Below are positions 60,255 to 64,000 of a stretch of DNA of 64,000 nt, piece after piece. The DNA comes from Gemmatimonadota bacterium (GTDB lineage Bacteria; Gemmatimonadota; Gemmatimonadetes; Gemmatimonadales; GWC2-71-9), in the NCBI GenBank assembly GCA_009692185.1, contig SHZT01000006.1:99923-163922 (forward strand), in the 5' to 3' direction. The stretch's first letter is position 1; each line of letters opens with the position of its first letter. The position numbers and the translations under genes were made by a program. Under the pieces are notes generated by a model. It saw only the letters and a program-made list of their open reading frames with translations. It was not told the origin of the DNA and ran no database searches.

Positions 60255-62760
60255 CCGGCGCCGGGCAGCTCGCCGGAATGGACGGCGTGACCTTGGTGGT
60301 ATTGTTGTTCAGCCGCCCGAGCAACCCCTCGTACACTTCCGCCGTGCTCCGGTCGGCGCCAGGCGCGGACGTATCTGTATGGCTGGAAACGAACGTGCTC
60401 ACCCGGGTGACGAGCGTGCTGATGGTTGGCCAGTCGCCCGCGACCGGGTCCTCGACGGTTGCGGTCCCGTCCTGTTTCCCGAAGGCCACGTTCAGAGCGA
60501 CCGAAGCAACCTGAGCTGCCGCCCGATACGACGTGTTCTGAGCCGCGGCCGACCCGCGGAGCCACATCCGGAACTGGTCATACGCCACCGCCAGAGTATC
60601 CGGCACCCTGAACCGGGATCCGTCCGCGTTCATCAGATAGAGCGTCGAGTCCACCAACATCCGGAACGCTGGGAAGCGGGAAGCGACCGCGGCCCTCCCC
60701 GCCGGGCTGTTCCAGAAGGCCGGCCCGGCCCCGCCGGCATTCGGTACCGTGCACACGCTGCCAAAGTCCAGGCCTGTCACGTCATCCCGGTCCACCATCT
60801 GAACGGTGTACGCCCGGCCGTTCGCAGTCACCGCGCGACGGCGGGTTGAGTGGACGGGTGTGTCGACCCAGGCTGTGCCGGTCGAGGCACGAGCAGCGAT
60901 GGTATATGTCGGGGCTGCGTACGCCGGGTCGGCCGGCAGCCACGTCGAGTACCTGCCGCTGGAATCAGTCACCAGCCTGGTCTGTTGGCCACCGGCCAGG
61001 CTGACTTCTCGACCCGGTAGCCCCGGCTCTCCCGGGTCCCTGTAGCCGTCGTGATCGGTATCGAAGTAGCTGGCGCCGCTCACGGTACCGCGCAGGCAGT
61101 CGGGCATTCGGACGGCCGCGATTCGTGTCGAATAACCGGGCGCGCCGGCCCGGTAGTAGTCGCCCACGTACCAGATGGTGCAGTCGTCCGAGGGATCGAT
61201 TGCGGTCTGGGCGTAATCCTCCCAGCGGAGCGTGTTGGTCTGCGACGCTTCGCCTGTGGCGAGAACGGTTTCCCGCAGCGACAGCGTGCCGAGAGGGTCG
61301 CCCGCCAGGCGACCCGCAAACCGCTGGCCGGCGAAGTTGGGCGTCCCGCCGAACGAGTATCCGATGCCGATGTTGCCCTGCCGGTCCATGGCCGGGCTGG
61401 CCAGCCACCGATAGAAGCTGTCGGGGGCGAACGTGCTTTGCTGCACCAGGTGCACGTCGCGCTTCTCGTCGAGCCGGAACTCGTACCAGCGAACGCCACC
61501 CCCGCCGGCGGCCGTGTTGACCGAATGGACCGCGACGATCGATTCGTGGCCGTTGACGTTCCGGTAGACCAGCCGCTGCATGATCTTGTCCCCCTGCGCG
61601 TCGAGCCGCCGGTCGGTGCCGGGCTGCGGCACACACCGGGTCAGCTGCCCGTCGCAGAGGTAGTGGTACGGGGCCACGCGGACCTTCGCCGGGCCGCTGA
61701 CGCTGGTGTACGCAGGCCGGTTCCAGTCCACGTGGAACTTCCACACGTAGATCCCGTCGTCTTCGAAGTCTTTCTCGAGCTGGGTGCCACCGGCGGCCAT
61801 CATGATGTTCGGGGCACCCAGGGGAGGCAGCGCCTGACCGTCAATGTCAGCGTTGTTCAGGAAATTGACGCCGTCGATGATCACGCACTGCTCGGTCGCG
61901 GGTTGTCCCCCGAGCATCCTTGCGCGGTCCGCCACGCACGCGTGCTTCTGGATCACGTCGTCGCCGGTACTGGTTGGGACGTAGTAGCCGTCTGGCCATA
62001 CCGCGGGTCGCGGGTAATCGGGGAACAGCGACCGCCGGAATTCGTAGCGGTAGTATGGACCCATCGGATCCGGTCCGACGCTCACGGCGTAGCACATCGA
62101 GTACGGCTCTTTTGCGTCGGTGGAATCCCGCCGGAAAATCGGCATGACGACCAGCCATCGCCCGGCCAACTGATCGTAGCGGACCACCGAGTCGCCGTTG
62201 GGGCGCGGGTCGCAGCGCCCGCCGAAACCCGCGAAGACCGTGTTGACGCCCGCGGTCCCCAGCAGCGCCACGCCGGTGGTGTCGTAGAGTGCGCCTTTCT
62301 TCGTGTAGACCGCGAGGCGGGACCCGTTGATCTGGACAATGTGATCGGGCCCCACGGCCAGGCTGTTGTCTGACGGATTGCGCAGCGTGGGGGCCCCCTG
62401 CGGCCCGGTGAACCCCGCGCCCATGCCATCGAAACTGCCGACGATGGCAGCAGCCGGTCTCGGCCCCTGCGTCCGCTGCTCAACTGAGTCGCCGACTGAT
62501 TCGAGGTGCCCGATCGCTCGAGTCCTGGTTGCCTCGCCCGGCTTCCGGAGAACGTCCGCCCGCAGGGCCACGGAACCCAGGGTCGCGAGCGCGGGGGAAA
62601 TGTCGAACGCCGCGGCGGCGTGCACCGAGACGCGCGAGACCCGGAACCGCGCTGGGTTTACCCCCTCCGGTTGGCGGGATCCATTCCCCGAGGGAACAAC
62701 GATCCCGAACAGGCCGATAAGGGCGAGCGACGAGGCCCTAGCGCCTGGCAAAACGTGCAT
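60244..62760 (-). CDS. Large secreted protein with SdrD-B-like domain
   Basis: The 838-aa frame starts within the last 23 bp of the M1 gene; an exported N-terminus is plausible (SSLALIGLFGIVVPSG). About residues 100-560 look like a beta-propeller or sandwich of the secreted type (NSLAVGPDHIVQINGSRLAV; PAMDRQGNIGIGYSFGG) with many Cys. A B-type repeat domain then appears near 575-650 (ASYFDTDHDGYRDPGEPGLPG), which in other proteins is Ca-bound and wall- or surface-exposed. The last ~180 residues are helical. No enzymatic motif is seen. The stop codon lies in a REP-like palindrome. Confidence 0.75.
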   Translation of the reverse strand: MHVLPGARASSLALIGLFGIVVPSGNGSRQPEGVNPARFRVSRVSVHAAAAFDISPALATLGSVALRADVLRKPGEATRTRAIGHLESVGDSVEQRTQGPRPAAAIVGSFDGMGAGFTGPQGAPTLRNPSDNSLAVGPDHIVQINGSRLAVYTKKGALYDTTGVALLGTAGVNTVFAGFGGRCDPRPNGDSVVRYDQLAGRWLVVMPIFRRDSTDAKEPYSMCYAVSVGPDPMGPYYRYEFRRSLFPDYPRPAVWPDGYYVPTSTGDDVIQKHACVADRARMLGGQPATEQCVIIDGVNFLNNADIDGQALPPLGAPNIMMAAGGTQLEKDFEDDGIYVWKFHVDWNRPAYTSVSGPAKVRVAPYHYLCDGQLTRCVPQPGTDRRLDAQGDKIMQRLVYRNVNGHESIVAVHSVNTAAGGGGVRWYEFRLDEKRDVHLVQQSTFAPDSFYRWLASPAMDRQGNIGIGYSFGGTPNFAGQRFAGRLAGDPLGTLSLRETVLATGEASQTNTLRWEDYAQTAIDPSDDCTIWYVGDYYRAGAPGYSTRIAAVRMPDCLRGTVSGASYFDTDHDGYRDPGEPGLPGREVSLAGGQQTRLVTDSSGRYSTWLPADPAYAAPTYTIAARASTGTAWVDTPVHSTRRRAVTANGRAYTVQMVDRDDVTGLDFGSVCTVPNAGGAGPAFWNSPAGRAAVASRFPAFRMLVDSTLYLMNADGSRFRVPDTLAVAYDQFRMWLRGSAAAQNTSYRAAAQVASVALNVAFGKQDGTATVEDPVAGDWPTISTLVTRVSTFVSSHTDTSAPGADRSTAEVYEGLLGRLNNNTTKVTPSIPASCPAPVPG

Positions 62761-64000
62761 CCATCAGGATCCAGGTATTGGGATCCAGCTCCACGGACAC
62801 GGGCGCCCGGTCGGCCGAAAGCTGAAACCGCTGGCTTGCCTGGGTCAGCTCGATCTTTTCTATGCGCACCGTCCCGCTGTCGGGCGTGATCGCGATCTCC
62901 AGCGGCAACCGGTACGCCTCGCCGGCCTGCGTCTGGGCCAGGTCAACCTCGATGCGCCGCTGCACGGGATCGTAGCGCCACCCGCCATCAACGACCGGAG
63001 AGCCGGGGCGTCTCAGCCACTGCCGGAAGAACCACGACAGGTCCTGGCCCGATGTTTCTTCCATCACCCGCCGCAGATCGTCGGTAGATGCATTCGCGTC
63101 GCGGTACAGGCGGTAGTACTGGCGGATACCGGTCCAGAATGCATCCGTCCCGATCTGCCCGCGCAGCATGTGGAGCGTCCATCCACCCTTCTGGTAGACC
63201 AGCTGGTTCAAGACCCCCCGCATGTCCGCCAGGTTGTCATGGATCACGGCCTTGCCGGGCATTCGCTTCTCGGTGGCAAACACGGACAGGCGGCTGCGCT
63301 TCAGGCCGGCGACAAACGCGTCGCGGCCCTGGTAATGCTCGGTGTAAAGGAGCGTGAAGTACGTGGCGAACCCCTCACTGAGCCACACGTCGTCCCAGTC
63401 GCGCTCCGTGACGCCGTTACCGAACCACTGGTGCGCGATTTCATGCGCGACCAGCCCCGTGGCGGGCCGGTTCTGCACCGAGTTCTCGCCGTAGAAGATG
63501 GCGCTCGCGTGCTCGGTTCCGCCCCCCAGCCCGGCCGCCTGAACGTTGGCCAGTTTCTCGTAGGCATACGGCCCGATGTTCTCGCTGTAGAACTCGATCG
63601 CCTTCCGCGCAGGCTCTTCAAACGTCGTGATCCCGGCCTCCGCGTCCTGGTGAAAGACCCAAGTCTGGAGCTCGATGCCCTTCACCTGGCCCGCGTGATG
63701 CGTGGAGAACTGGGCGACGCCGATCGCATTGAGCCACGACGCGATCGGTACCGACTGCTTCCAGTGGGTCATGCGGCGCCCATCTCCCAAGTCCCGCTCC
63801 TCCTGGAGCAGGCCGTTGGCGACGACCCGATAACGCACCGGAGCGGTGACGATGAACTCGCTCGTGGCCTTGTCGGACGGGTGATCGATCAGGGGGAGCC
63901 ACTGCCGCGCCTTGTCGGGCCAGTTGAGGCTGAAGAATGTCCGCTCGCCGTACTTGTTCTTGCCGATGCGCAGTCCCGGGCCGGGAACCCCGTGATAGCG
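62738..64000 (-). CDS. M1-family zinc metallopeptidase (N-terminus beyond window end)
   Basis: The track stops this ORF at a GTG (63838), but the frame stays open to base 64000 and continues with family-like sequence upstream (DKARQWLPLIDHPSDKATSE), so the gene is partial. The zinc site is complete: HEIAHQWFGN with the distal Glu in LSEGFATYF. The exopeptidase loop that is normally GxMEN reads GGGTEHASAIFYGE. The C-terminal domain has DGGWRYDPVQRRIEVDLAQT. M1 enzymes remove N-terminal residues or, in this short bacterial form, cleave peptides in the periplasm. The changed GxMEN loop could alter N-terminal recognition. Confidence 0.93.
   Translation of the reverse strand, partial: RYHGVPGPGLRIGKNKYGERTFFSLNWPDKARQWLPLIDHPSDKATSEFIVTAPVRYRVVANGLLQEERDLGDGRRMTHWKQSVPIASWLNAIGVAQFSTHHAGQVKGIELQTWVFHQDAEAGITTFEEPARKAIEFYSENIGPYAYEKLANVQAAGLGGGTEHASAIFYGENSVQNRPATGLVAHEIAHQWFGNGVTERDWDDVWLSEGFATYFTLLYTEHYQGRDAFVAGLKRSRLSVFATEKRMPGKAVIHDNLADMRGVLNQLVYQKGGWTLHMLRGQIGTDAFWTGIRQYYRLYRDANASTDDLRRVMEETSGQDLSWFFRQWLRRPGSPVVDGGWRYDPVQRRIEVDLAQTQAGEAYRLPLEIAITPDSGTVRIEKIELTQASQRFQLSADRAPVSVELDPNTWILMDARFARR

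Noticed and set aside
1-64000. tRNA, rRNA, prophage or insertion sequences
   Set aside because: No rRNA-like stretches, tRNA-like cloverleaf, integrase or transposase were seen on either strand; no systematic covariance search could be run.

Overview
The window is high-GC, gene-dense DNA that reads like a Gemmatimonadota (Gemmatimonadetes) chromosome. This is an inference from content: three DUF5916/CBM9-like outer-membrane proteins in tandem, many secreted S9, M28, M16 and M1 peptidases, lipoproteins with an AAAC-type lipobox, and frequent GTG starts in 4-bp GTGA overlaps. I saw no rRNA, tRNA, CRISPR array, integrase, transposase or phage gene.

Layout. (1) 1-6778, plus strand: the 3' end of a TonB-dependent receptor, a secreted protein, a CopC-CopD fusion and a YcnI (DUF1775) fusion, which together look like a copper-handling group. 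A gene relic, a small lipoprotein, an outer-membrane barrel and an LVIVD-propeller lipoprotein follow. (2) 6829-7998: an acyl-CoA dehydrogenase. (3) 11126-8000, minus strand: an ECF-type vitamin/micronutrient importer (S, T and two ATPases) plus a small protein. The two ATPases are asymmetrically degenerate, leaving one intact composite ATP site. (4) 11161-41794, plus strand: 23 genes in about 30 kb with no gap above 42 bp. In order they are an M28-PDZ peptidase, GAF protein, alpha/beta hydrolase, PolX, endonuclease III, S9 peptidase, YyaL-type protein, DUF6941, GT39 membrane glycosyltransferase, AsnB, HD hydrolase, ECF sigma, a putative anti-sigma, a Spy/CpxP-like protein, TolC, a MacB-type ATPase, an HlyD/MacA adaptor, an FtsX permease, three DUF5916 proteins and homoserine kinase. 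(5) 43207-41775, minus strand: a 54-aa Cys protein not in the ORF track, an 86-aa protein, a secreted RidA and a DinB-like protein. (6) 43293-58005, plus strand: a YggX-like protein, membrane proteins, two large S9 peptidases, DUF4234, a VIT-family transporter, a ketopantoate-reductase-like enzyme, a decayed lipoprotein gene and an M16 peptidase pair. (7) 58085-64000: a haem-motif plus propeller secreted protein on the plus strand; a large secreted protein and a partial M1 peptidase on the minus strand.

The most coherent candidate system is the sigma/anti-sigma/Spy-like/TolC/ABC/adaptor/FtsX block running directly into three DUF5916 outer-membrane proteins. It resembles a self-regulated MacAB-TolC-type tripartite exporter with dedicated outer-membrane partners. 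Two DUF5916 proteins carry an extra, internally duplicated N-terminal module of about 300 residues, and the adaptor carries an insertion of about 170 residues.

The least expected signal is repetitive DNA. The window holds short tandem arrays of 7-, 8- and 9-bp units, usually 3-5 copies. They sit at or inside gene starts, signal peptides, loops of a membrane enzyme, and stop-to-start junctions. There are also three families of REP-like palindromes, one inserted in frame in AsnB and one supplying a start codon. The 7- and 8-bp units are not multiples of three, so copy-number change would shift the reading frame.
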